NCBI GenBank assembly: GCA_033675265.1
Contig: JAUJYZ010000783.1
Span: 124,001-188,000 of the forward strand
Source: Actinostola sp. cb2023
Taxonomy: Eukaryota > Cnidaria > Anthozoa > Actiniaria > Actinostolidae
Direction of reading: 5' to 3'
DNA: 64,000 nt
Shown: positions 56,180-64,000 of the stretch, piece by piece
Numbering within the stretch: position 1 is the stretch's first letter
Layout of the letters: the number at the start of each line of letters is the position of its first letter
Position numbers and translations under genes: made by a program
The notes under the pieces: generated by a model
What the model saw: the letters and a program-made list of their open reading frames with translations, nothing else
What the model was told of the DNA's origin: nothing
The model's database searches: none

Positions 56180-56932
56180 TTATTGAAAATAGGGCGATTG
56201 ACGGCGTCTGAAACTCAATGTGATCACCACGCGTCCACGTTCAAATGATTTTTTTTTTCCTGTGTCGTCGGTTATAAGGACTTCTACAACCTCAAAGTCT
56301 CTCGTGGTTAGAGAGAGGTACTGGGGGTTGTCGTAGTTGATCGTGATAATTTCTCCGTCTTTGCCTTGGGCGGGAACGATACGTAATAGGGGAGCACGAA
56401 TGTCCCCAACAATTTGACTTTCCACTAGAATCAGGTACACATAGAGTGATTGGAGGTCAATATTTAAATCACTGACGAAGGGTGCTGTGGTTGTCTTGGT
56501 TACGATAATGTCGTTGCTAAACCCCAAAATCACTCCCAAGTCGTTTTCAAAACTAAACTTCTTCCCAGTGTCTAGTGTTATCGTGACTTTTTGAGATCGG
56601 GTATCCAACTCGAGGGAAATACCGGCGACTCCATCATCTTCGATTGCTTTATCAATGGCCTTAACAACCTCTGTTACTGATGTATAATAACCTACTGGAA
56701 TCAATCCGACCGTCCACACGTCATCACCACCGTCGTAAATTTTTTTACAGTTTTCCCTTCTAATATTAAACCACGTGTGGGGAAACGTGATGGAGGCGAG
56801 CCCTACCTCCCAATTCCCTGATAAATCCACGTGCTCGGGGAGTTTGACTTTATATTCTGCTATAGTGTTATTGGGAAAAATGGTCATGGAGCTGTTGCTG
56901 GGCAGCGTCATGTAGAATGAACTGACTACCAT
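56180..56932 (-). CDS. Penton/minor capsid protein (Polinton)
   Basis: 250 codons, intact. Motifs FYMTLPSNSSMTIFPNNTIA at the N-terminus, NWEVGLASITFPHTWFNI, GYYTSVTEVVKAID and ESQIVGDIRAPLLRIVP with ITDDTGKKKSFERGRVVITL at the C-terminus are characteristic, as I recall them, of the single-jelly-roll vertex protein of Polintons. It would cap the fivefold vertices. It is separated by one base from the basic protein gene, so the minus-strand genes are tightly packed. Upstream (56968-56980) are TATAAAC and TCAGTT adjacent, too close for a normal TATA/Inr pair. Confidence 0.75.
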   Translation of the reverse strand: MVVSSFYMTLPSNSSMTIFPNNTIAEYKVKLPEHVDLSGNWEVGLASITFPHTWFNIRRENCKKIYDGGDDVWTVGLIPVGYYTSVTEVVKAIDKAIEDDGVAGISLELDTRSQKVTITLDTGKKFSFENDLGVILGFSNDIIVTKTTTAPFVSDLNIDLQSLYVYLILVESQIVGDIRAPLLRIVPAQGKDGEIITINYDNPQYLSLTTRDFEVVEVLITDDTGKKKSFERGRVVITLSFRRRQSPYFQ

Positions 56933-57022
56933 GGTTGGTTGAGGTAAATGAAATCACTTAACACATAACTGAAGTTTATAATACTTTTATTATTCAATTC
57001 ACCACGGTTGATTACATAACAA

Positions 57023-57747
57023 TCATTTTTCAATGTCACTTTGTAAGACCCAGCTGTTGTATTTGTCTGGGTACCCTAACCACTTGACTAATACTTCAAC
57101 TCGTTTTCCCCTTTGCGTTTTTTCAAAATCTTTTCTATCTTATACACTTCATCTTCTTCCTTTGTCTGGACATGTTGTAATTCTTGCTCATAAAAGGTTC
57201 CTTCTAGCTCATCTCCATCGTACTCGTTCAACTTGTACACTGGTGGGTTTCGAGGTAGACGCTTGGAAACGGTAAAAATTTCCTCACTCCAGTTGGGTAG
57301 ATAGCCTTTCTCAAACAACCCTTTAGACTTGGAAATGCGCACCTGATCGCCTAGTTCGAAAGCATATCCCCTCTTTGGGGGTTGGTTGCCATACAAGGTC
57401 ATCCAAACCTGTTTTTCATTGTTTTTCGTGACTGAAGCTGGGGTTCTCTGAATACTTCTATGGTAGGAATGGTTGTAGGCCTGAACCAGTTCAGGTAAAA
57501 CTTCTATATATTTCAGGGTTCCTTTCAGGGTGAAGTATCGATACATTCGCTGTTTTAATGATCTATTGAAACGCTCCACAATGCTGGCTTTTATTTTTGT
57601 GTTATACGTGTGGTACAATTTGATTTTCTTTTCTTTTAAAAACGATTGGAATTTTCGATTGGTAAATTCACTTCCACGGTCTGAATGTATTTTCTCAGGT
57701 TGACGACCAGATTCATTTAATATCTGTTGAAACGCATGAATAGCGAT
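57023..57747 (-). pseudogene. Polinton integrase (rve), truncated, chromodomain shifted
   Basis: From the cut at 57747 the frame reads AFQQILNESGRQPEKIHSDR, where SDRGSEF supplies the second catalytic Asp, then SIVERFNRSLKQRMYRYF with the catalytic Glu. Then come LGDQVRISKSKGLFEKGYLP and a SH3-like segment. The frame ends after KRKGENELKY, and a 1-base shift near 57102 leads to LVKWLGYPDKYNSWV, a chromodomain, ending at 57023. The zinc-binding domain and the first Asp are absent because the ISL2EU-like element starts at 57748. The frame open up to 57858 on this strand runs into that element and is not integrase. Confidence 0.75.
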
Positions 57748-57833
57748 GCGCGGACGTGACGTCACTAAAATGTCACACACCGTGAGGGTCGGACATTTGA
57801 ACCGGAAATGCAATACTTTTTGCTGTAGTTTGT

Positions 57834-58610
57834 ATGGCGAATGGTAATTTATCGACAAAAAAAGTAGTTATTTTGACCGAAAACGACGAAGTTCCTGGTT
57901 CAAAATTTACCAGCTGTCCTGAGGATTATACTGTTCATCAACTGAAGCGTTGGCTAAAGTGCAGAGGACTAAAACAAAGTGGAAAACGCCAAGAATTACT
58001 CACTCGTGTCAAGGACTGTATCGCTAGTGGAAATCACCATCTACTAGATGCCAGCATTGATGATGGGAAATGGTTGAAAGCCAAGGAGGATCGAGAGGAT
58101 GGAAGTACTTTAAACACCCCAAAATCGCTGGTACCTGACCTTCCAAAGAAGAGCTGGAGGGCATTTCCATCGCAGGACATCCCATCATTGTTTAACTACG
58201 GCCACGTCTACCACTATGCTTTAGAGTCACTTCCCACGTGCAGTGATAAGTATGATAAAGAAGATGAAGATGATCAAGGACTCGGGCACATGACTGATAA
58301 GCCCTTTAAGAATGGAAGAAAGTATGTTGAAAGTGGTTTTGTCCACGACGTCGACGATAACAGGAAGCAAAACCATTACTTTCTGCGCGCTCACGTGTGG
58401 CCGTCAATGCGTGGCGAGCTTCCCCACAATGTGTTGATTACCATCTCGGTTCATAGTGGGGCAGTTCTTCATGCAACATGTGAGCCGTGTAAGGTGGCCG
58501 CACTTGGTCGGTGTAGCCATGTTGTTGCCGTTCTTTTACTGCTTGTTGACCATGTTAAGAAACATGGCTCAATCGCTAGTACTCCGTGTACCAGCAAGGA
58601 GTGTACCTGA
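57834..58610 (+). pseudogene. YqaJ-element protein, part 1: SAP and SWIM domains
   Basis: ATG 57834. A SAP-like DNA-binding motif spans residues 32-62 (TVHQLKRWLKCRGLKQSGKR). An acidic linker follows. Near residue 222-236 is a SWIM zinc finger, CEPCKVAALGRCSHV (C-x2-C-xn-C-x-H). The frame ends TSKECT at a TGA (58608-58610), where relatives continue with a Lys-rich linker; a missing base at about 58608 would restore it. The next frame (58653) is in the same phase, so either an in-frame stop or two compensating indels (the second in an A8 run at 58671) is involved. Regarded as the N-terminus of the exonuclease protein. Confidence 0.7.
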
Positions 58611-59735
58611 ACAAGGGTAAAAAACGAACAAAAGCACCACAGCGACTTTCAAGTGCAGAGTATCCTAACCAAAAAAAAGAAAGCAAAACTCAAAGTTATC
58701 GAATTTGATCCTAGACCTGTAGATTGCAGGACAGTATCTGAAGATCATATCAATAATTTTGTCATCAGCTTACAGTCAATCCAAGATACTGAACTTTCAA
58801 TGTGGCAGACACAGTTAAAAATAGCTTATAAGGATTACGAGCTGAGTGGTACAAGGGAAGCAGTGCTGATTAAACAAGTGCGCAGATTACTGGATAATCT
58901 AACACCCGATGTAATAGGTGCACTTCCAGGCACAAAAGCGCAAAGTCAAAGTGAGAGCTGGCGCTCCGAGCGTTTGGTTCGACTTACAGCATCGACAGCT
59001 TTGGACGCAGTGAAGATCGGAAAACTATTAATCAGCGAGGGTGCAAGAAACGCAGCTATTCGGGCAAATAAGTACATATCCGTTCATCTATGGCGCCTGG
59101 ACGCTGATCTGCAGACAATATGGATGAAATATGGCCTGGAGAGTGAACCAAAGGCAATAGCAAAATATGAAGATCAGACCAAGAAAAATGTTACTTCCAC
59201 TGGTCTATGGGTCAATCCAAAATATCCTTTCCTTGGTTGCTCACCTGATGGCCTAGTTGACGAAGATGGATTACTCGAAATCAAATCTTTAAAGTTGTTC
59301 AAGGATCATGAGATTGAAAAGATTATCAAGAATGGCAGCTCTGTTGTTCCAAAAGAGACTTTAGCAAGACAATGCTTTGTAATCAAGGATGGAAAGTGTG
59401 TGCTGAAGGAAAGTCACAGCTACTACCATCAAATACAGTTCCAACTGCTGGTCACTGAAAGAACATATTGTGAACTTTGTGTTGTATGCTGCAAAAGGCC
59501 CTGTATCTATTGAGAGAATAGAGAGAGATGAAGAACTGATGTCAGAAATATTGAAACATTTAACAACATTGTGGTTTCGAGTGATTGCACCAGAGGTTTT
59601 TGAGTTGCGAGTGCCAAGGGAACTGCTTCGCTTCATACTACCAGAGGACAATATCCCTCCTGTTCTGCTATCTAAACTGACAACACCAATAAGTAAGATG
59701 CCAACAGGTCATCAAACAACATCAGGTACATCAAT
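58611..59735 (+). pseudogene. YqaJ-element protein, part 2: lambda-exonuclease-like (YqaJ) domain
   Basis: The frame 58653-59513 has VRLTASTALDAVKIG, GLESEPKAIAKYE, FLGCSPDGLV and LLEIKSLKLFKD (the D...E-x-K active site), and YYHQIQFQLLVTER with the late Gln. These are the full YqaJ/lambda-exonuclease set. A frameshift near 59480-59495 moves the end of the domain to the frame 59470 on (ISIERIERDEELMSEI-like and ELRVPRELLRFILPED). A donor-like CATCAG|GTACAT lies at 59726. The YqaJ family resects 5' strands and cooperates with single-strand annealing; in ISL2EU elements it is the accessory protein. Confidence 0.75.
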
Positions 59736-59812
59736 GACATACAGGTCCATACAGTTTTTGTTGGATAATTACTATTTGTTTCTCATTATTTTATTTTGTA
59801 TTTTTATAACAG

Positions 59813-60881
59813 TAACTGGTCCCCACCCATCAGTGAAAACAGTACCGCCTGGCCCCCACCCATCAGTACCACCTGGCCCACACCCATCAGTACCACCTGG
59901 CCCCCACCCATCAGTACCGCCTGGCCCCGTCCCATCAGTACCGCCTGGCCCCGTCCCATCAGTACCACCTGGCCCAAACCCATCAGTACCACCTGGCCAA
60001 CCTTACCTGGCCCACCTATAGTTATATTTCCATGGGGTGGAACCACTACAACAGGTGTTATATTGATCAATACCTGCCCAATAGATAATTGGCTTATGAT
60101 TATTCAAGTGCTACTTAGATTGGGTAAATTGGATCTAGATGCATTTGGTCAAGCTGGTTTGCTTTTTAAAACAGCATTGTCACTGATTGATCAGCACCTA
60201 TATGCAGAATCTAAGTTGTCTGTCGTTCCATTCACCCCAGTGGTTATCAGAGGTGTTATCGATTTATATGGAAATGAAGCAGACTACCTATTAAAGCATC
60301 TTCAACCATTCTTAAAGAGTGTGGTCACAACATATTGTAGTAAGAGTACCTGTCCATCCTCCATCAACAACTATGTTACTTGCAGTACAGCACTTGGTAT
60401 CCCATCAGATACAAGTGATGTATTTAATCATTCTCTGGGTGACTGGCTGTATCCTAAACCCACAACATGTAGACGGAAGTTTCAACAAAAACCTGCTGCT
60501 GGTGTCAGCTTTGAAGTGGACTTTACTTTGGATGCCAGTGGAAACAAATTGGTTTCCTGGCATTGTGCTGGAGAAAGGACAAGTACACCACGTGTGATGA
60601 TGAACTTTCAAAATATCATCATATTTTCAGGTGACCTGCTTAGCAGAACAGGAATTTTAAACATTTGTGACTTGCCATCAATAATTACTGTACAGGGGAA
60701 GACGCTTCACCTTCAGGCTGCCACGTTATGGAATGGGAATCACTACATTTGTATTTTTTGTGATGCAGTTGGTTACTGGTATGTGTATGATGGCCTGAAA
60801 GTTAGAATGAACTCTGGCATCAAAATTCTGCAGAGGCAACCTCAAGGATATTTTTTAAGCTATGTAGTATTTTGTGCATAA
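59813..60881 (+). CDS. YqaJ-element protein, part 3: Pro-rich repeats and papain-like peptidase domain
   Basis: After an acceptor-like TATAACAG (59812) the frame 59796-60881 is open to TAA. It starts with tandem repeats (STTWPTPI), then TTTTGVILINTCPIDNWLMI. The Cys at about 60073 heads a helix, as in papain-like and USP-type deubiquitinases. Near the end, LWNGNHYICIF (His at 60741) and WYVYDGLK (Asp at 60788) could complete a Cys-His-Asp triad. I recall the C98/USPL1-like shape but cannot name the family with confidence. Whether it is spliced to the YqaJ domain (donor near 59726) or a separate gene is inference from adjacency and orientation. No lesion in the peptidase part. Confidence 0.5.
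59820..60010 (+). repeat. 24-bp minisatellite in the Pro-rich region
   Basis: Seven or eight units of CACCCATCAGTACCACCTGG plus CCC(C/A). It is open in several frames because the unit is a multiple of three: VPPGPHPS in one, STTWPTPI in another, and a Gly/Val/Leu-rich minus frame. Confidence 0.9.
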
Positions 60882-61432
60882 CAAATTCAAGGAAAGCTAT
60901 ACACGCTCTGTTTTTCATATAGATATACATAGTACACCTTGTGCTTCATACGAGGCTAAAAATCAATAATGTTACAGTTAATTATGCACATATAATTTGA
61001 ATACTGATTAACAGCTTAGCCATCAATTTATTAAATAAAGAAGCAAATACATCTTTCTTGTGAATATTGACAATAATTCACACATGTTGCAATTTATTTG
61101 CAATTAATTGATAACAATTTTACAGTAAATAGAACCGTGAAATACAAATCACTAAATAGTACAAAATTTAGTGCTAATTGAACAATAGAAAACAATAGAA
61201 TTAGCATAACATTGCACTATTTAGTATTACTAATGTTTCACGATTATATTGTTGCACTCTAAGTAGGAAAAATGTTAACAGTAAAGTATACGTATATACT
61301 ATTAATTATTATTAATAAAAATAAGAGAATGGAAAGTAACACAAGGAAAATGATGTGAAATTTACTCTGTTTCACACAATACCTGATGCTGCATTTTTTT
61401 CCAGAAATATTTATGTACAACACACATTTGCT
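60882..61432. other. Intergenic space between the convergent genes of the YqaJ element
   Basis: AT-rich, with AATAAA-like signals for both strands (for example 61030-61040). A short inverted block, CGTGAAATACAAATCACTAA at 61135 and TTAGTATTACTAATGTTTCACG at about 61222, is visible. No gene. Confidence 0.45.
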
Positions 61433-62160
61433 TCATTTGCACAGTACTTGTTGGAAATTAACCAATGCACATGCAACAACAACCATCTGTGTGGCAATGG
61501 GAGCAAGTGAAAGTGGAATTGTTTTTCCAAGAATTTGAAAGCTCTTCAAACGCTGATTAAATCTTTCAACATGAATTCTGGCTTTCGCTATTTTCCTCGT
61601 TGATAGTTCCTCAGCCACACTTAAATTTTTCCTCCCTTTTAAAAATGCTGGAATCATGATTTTTGCTTGTAGAGGATTCAGCAAGTCCTGCACAGTGAAT
61701 CCTCTGTCTACCAGTATGATATCATATGGATTAATATGCTTCAGGATACCACTCTCCTCAAAGATCTGAATATCATTAATGTCTCCTTCAAACATGTCAG
61801 AAACAAAACAAGCACCACCATTTGGTGTAACAGCAATAAGGCATTTAAATGTGTTTGAATGCTTGTATTGAGAGTAGGTGTTTCCTTGCTGTGCAAAATT
61901 TCTTGAAGTCTGGATCCTAAACTCAGTACAGTCAACAGTACATCGAATATTTTTCATGGTCTTGAAAACTCTTGGAAGAAATTTACGTAATGTTTGTATG
62001 GTAGGAAACATAACAGTTTCCATTTGTCTAAAAATGTTATACATTAACTGTATAAAGGTGGTAAATATATCCCGCACTGTTGCCGAGCAAGTGGCGTTTT
62101 GTTTCACAATGATGTATTTTGGAAGAAAATCAAAGTCAAATGTCGCACATTGTCGTGACG
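61433..62160 (-). pseudogene. DDE_Tnp_4 (IS5/Harbinger-ISL2EU) transposase, N-terminus missing
   Basis: The minus frame 62248-61433 carries FDFLPKYIIVKQN and SATVRDIFTTFIQLMYNIF (helix before the core), then CTVDCTEFRIQTS (first Asp), FVSDMFEGDINDIQIFEES, DIILVDRGFTVQDLL (second Asp) and ARIHVERFNQRLKSFQIL (Glu). Its end ALVNFQQVLCK is the usual C-terminus. The DDE triad is intact. The expected N-terminal THAP domain is absent; coding runs straight into the right terminal repeat at 62160-62172, and everything beyond that is not transposase. So it is probably a 5'-deleted gene. It is convergent with the YqaJ protein. Confidence 0.75.
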
Positions 62161-62174
62161 TCAAAAACGCGCAT

Positions 62175-62454
62175 TTTTGTTTTCTATGAAAAACGGCAAA
62201 CTGCAAAACAAGCTCTTTTTCTAATGTAATCGATCTAAAAATGACCAAATCATGTTTATATAGGTATCAATAAGCCAGTAGGTGTATTTTTGAAGCAATT
62301 GCATAACATTTTGAAAATCATCAAAAGTCACATACGCAGTTTTCATGGGCACCCCTTCAATTAATTTTAGAAACAAATCACACCAAAAATAAATAATGTA
62401 TTTTGACGTGGTAATGGCTACAAGTACCTTTTCACTTTGATTCCAAATCGATTA
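62175..62454. other. Spacer to the right of the YqaJ element, no gene recognised
   Basis: 280 bases, AT-rich. No integrase continuation is seen here, which would be expected if the element had simply been inserted in an intact Polinton. Confidence 0.4.
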
Positions 62455-63913
62455 TCAATATCGACAACAGCTGCAATTAAACTGTGGATATGATAACACC
62501 CTACCCCACACTTGTTTTATATCGGGCTTGCTTTCTTTGATAGTCTTCAGTACGTGCTCTAATATGGCGCACACAGCATACAAATCCTGTGCACAGCTGT
62601 CAAGCAAGTGAGCATAAGATGTAATCTCTAGATTGCCGTCTGTGGCACTCTTTGAAACAGCGCATGTTACATGCCAGTTCATGCTTCGCTTGCCGTACCA
62701 TTCGGATTGCTTTTCACGGTATCTGAGCTGTATGAACTTCATCGCCCAGTCCATGACAATGAATACAGTGTCGCACTGAAGAGCGTTTAGCGCATCTTGC
62801 TTTGCTCGATCGTGGTGTTCCGCTCTCATTATATGCGACTTTCATTGATAGGCCATATCTTGCGCTTGGTTCTTTAGGTCTTCTTTCTGTTCGGCACTGT
62901 AAAAACTGATCAAAGGTGACTCAATTTCATCAACAATTGATTGGATGGTCTTCTTAAGCCTTTCACATTCATCACAGCTACCAAGGTGCTCATGAGTAGA
63001 CACGTCTTGAAAATCCTTATTTTGGGGATCGCTGAGGGCAAAATGTCTACAGTGATCGGGACAGCTACTCTCATCTACACGACAGTGAGCTCTATATTCT
63101 GTTTTTTAGATCTCGTTTCCCAGACTTAAGACCGTTTCTGGCTTCTTTGCACCATGTTGAGTCCGCACCCACGTCTTGCAAGGTATCGACTAGTTTATGC
63201 ATAGTCTCAAACGCCTCTGACCCACCTGCTGCAGTGTTATCAAGACCTTGGAGAGATTTTCTTTGAGAAGCTTCTCTGACGTTTAGAATTCTGAACAGCG
63301 TAGATCTTCCTAGGGGCTCGAATTATACTTCAGTACAGTGTTTGAAATACTGTTCGATCATCGTTGATCTTGTAACAGTCCTGATCACATTAGGCATGAT
63401 GAGTTCCTCTCCAGACTTGAGTATCAGGGCCCGAGTTCCATAAGTGATCCAGCTTTGATAAATCTATACGCACTCGGTGTGTTGGCTGTCTTTCAATACT
63501 CATTCCGATTCCAACGTTTTTAGCGTGTGCTCTTGCTTTCTTGATTTGCCAATCGCTCATATTTTCGAAATGCTCGTGGATTTGTTTCAATTGTTTTGTG
63601 GTATAACAGGTTGCATAGATACTAAGGATCTGCGTTTTGGTGTTTTTGGATGGCGCACTTTTGTATGCAGTGACCAAATAATACTAAAGCTCTTAGATCA
63701 TCATTTTCTATGTCGTCTCGTCTCCCGATAAGCTTGTAGCAACTTGACACTATCTCTAGAGGCAATAACCTTACACACAGCTTGACACGCCTCATCAACT
63801 TGTTCTAAACAAGCAGCTTTTTCATTTCTTGTCGCTTCTTCCCATTCAGACACCAGCACAAAGGTTAGTGGCTCAACACCTTTGATGTCACTGAGTGATG
63901 CAATATTAGACAT
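62455..63913 (-). pseudogene. Copy of an uncharacterised repetitive invertebrate protein family, broken
   Basis: Order on the minus strand: 63913-63701 (acidic, VCKVIASRDSVKLLQAYR), 63677-63390 (VTAYKSAPSKNTKTQILSIY, SDWQIKKARAHAKNVGIG, THRVRIDLSKLDHLWNS), a stretch near 63130-62880 with Cys/His-containing but shifted sequence, and 62829-62455 (MRAEHHDRAKQDALNALQCD, FIVMDWAMKFIQLRY, WYGKRSMNWHVTCAV, AHLLDSCAQDLYAVCAILEH). From memory, this order is a large family in corals and other marine invertebrates whose next segment has a D-N-A-G-C-Y motif; here it ends before that. Functions are unknown. The Asp in VMDWAMKF could be catalytic if this is a transposase. At least four lesions, and the 5' part runs out of the window. 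Confidence 0.5.
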
Positions 63914-64000
63914 TGCTTGGTTGTACTCTGTCAGGACGCTTTACGACGTTTGTGTTGTTTCATCTTCCGAGTCTGATCTAATGTCGCGCCAATTTCCTGG

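Larger units (their letters stand above)
37708..57747. mobile_element. Polinton/Maverick element, degenerate, with nested Helitron, 3' end lost
   Basis: The set of genes defines it: protein-primed PolB, FtsK/HerA packaging ATPase, adenain-like protease, double-jelly-roll-type major capsid protein, penton-like minor capsid protein, basic core protein and rve integrase. PolB, ATPase and two small genes are on +, the capsid module and integrase on -, so the halves converge near 53.9 kb. A Helitron splits PolB from the ATPase. The integrase end is cut at 57747 by another transposon, so no terminal inverted repeat pair can be matched; the 210-bp repeats at 37708 may be the left subterminal region. 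Left boundary is approximate. Confidence 0.8.
57748..62172. mobile_element. ISL2EU/Harbinger-like DNA transposon inserted in the Polinton integrase
   Basis: Ends GCGCGGACGTGACGTCAC (left) and GTGACGTCAAAAACGCGC (right) are imperfect inverted repeats, flanked by AT on each side (57746-57747 and 62173-62174), the 2-bp duplication reported, to my knowledge, for ISL2EU. The contents also fit: a DDE_Tnp_4 transposase plus a YqaJ-type exonuclease protein, in convergent orientation. Total 4425 bp. The transposase core begins within 30-40 bases of the right end with no THAP domain, so the element is probably internally deleted. No second half of the integrase gene was found on the right side. Confidence 0.55.

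Noticed and set aside
56968..56990. TATA/initiator promoter for the penton gene
   Set aside because: TATAAA and TCAGTT are adjacent rather than about 30 bases apart.
57748..57858. N-terminal 37 residues of the open frame containing the integrase
   Set aside because: They lie inside the neighbouring transposon's terminal repeat and leader, so are not integrase.
60405..60611. Open frames in other frames and strand across the peptidase domain
   Set aside because: The 361-codon plus frame has the conserved motifs; others are shadows.
1..64000. CRISPR arrays, rRNA, tRNA genes, riboswitches, bacterial promoters
   Set aside because: No regularly spaced identical repeats with unique spacers, no tRNA cloverleaf or rRNA sequence recognised by eye; the DNA is eukaryotic.

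Overview
The window is eukaryotic, AT-rich and almost wholly made of transposable elements and their remains. I see no rRNA, tRNA, CRISPR array, bacterial operon or intact single-copy host gene. GT-AG introns, TATA/initiator signals, microsatellites and MITEs, together with several repetitive protein families that I recall from coral, anemone, Hydra and other marine invertebrate genomes, suggest a cnidarian, most likely an anthozoan. That assignment is inference; no marker gene proves it.

Layout. 1-24 kb: a decayed Tc1/mariner-like transposase (466-1110), foldback elements and MITEs, a THAP remnant (9198), minisatellites, the N-terminal part of a zinc-ribbon protein of the G2E3-like HECT group (10048-10792), a LINE 3' end (about 11880-12360), a 1.36-kb TTAA-flanked DNA transposon (13711-15067), a near-perfect 1-kb palindrome (16839-17874), a broken gag-pro-RT retroelement (18049-19808) and a HECT C-terminal remnant (20730-21140). 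24.9-29.5 kb: a multi-domain gene with Zn-binding N-terminus, an XPG/FEN-like nuclease domain and a C-terminal CXC-type cysteine cluster. Its last 760-codon exon is intact but the 5' half is broken. 33.2-34.9 kb: UIM and HECT exons and other remnants.

37.7-57.7 kb: a Polinton/Maverick (virus-like DNA transposon). On + it has a spliced C2H2-finger/protein-primed PolB gene, the packaging ATPase and two small conserved genes. On - it has adenain-like protease, major capsid protein, a basic core protein, the penton/minor capsid protein and a truncated chromodomain integrase. A Helitron with OTU, Rep, Pif1 helicase and RPA-like functions lies between PolB and ATPase (about 42.6-51.3 kb). The ATPase, core protein and penton are open; most other genes carry one to several frameshifts or stops, so the element is recently dead.

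57.7-62.2 kb: an ISL2EU/Harbinger-like element truncates the Polinton integrase. It has a DDE_Tnp_4 transposase (-) convergent with a long + strand SAP-SWIM-YqaJ exonuclease protein that continues through a Pro-rich tandem repeat into a papain-like peptidase domain. The right edge (62455-63913, -) is a broken copy of an uncharacterised repetitive family.

A recurring theme is ubiquitin-related or cysteine-peptidase domains carried by repetitive elements: OTU (Helitron), adenain-like protease (Polinton), papain-like domain (YqaJ element) and UIM/HECT fragments. The best candidates for undescribed biology are the XPG-CXC gene, the SAP-SWIM-YqaJ-peptidase fusion and the right-edge family. All family names rest on motif recognition by eye, without database searches.
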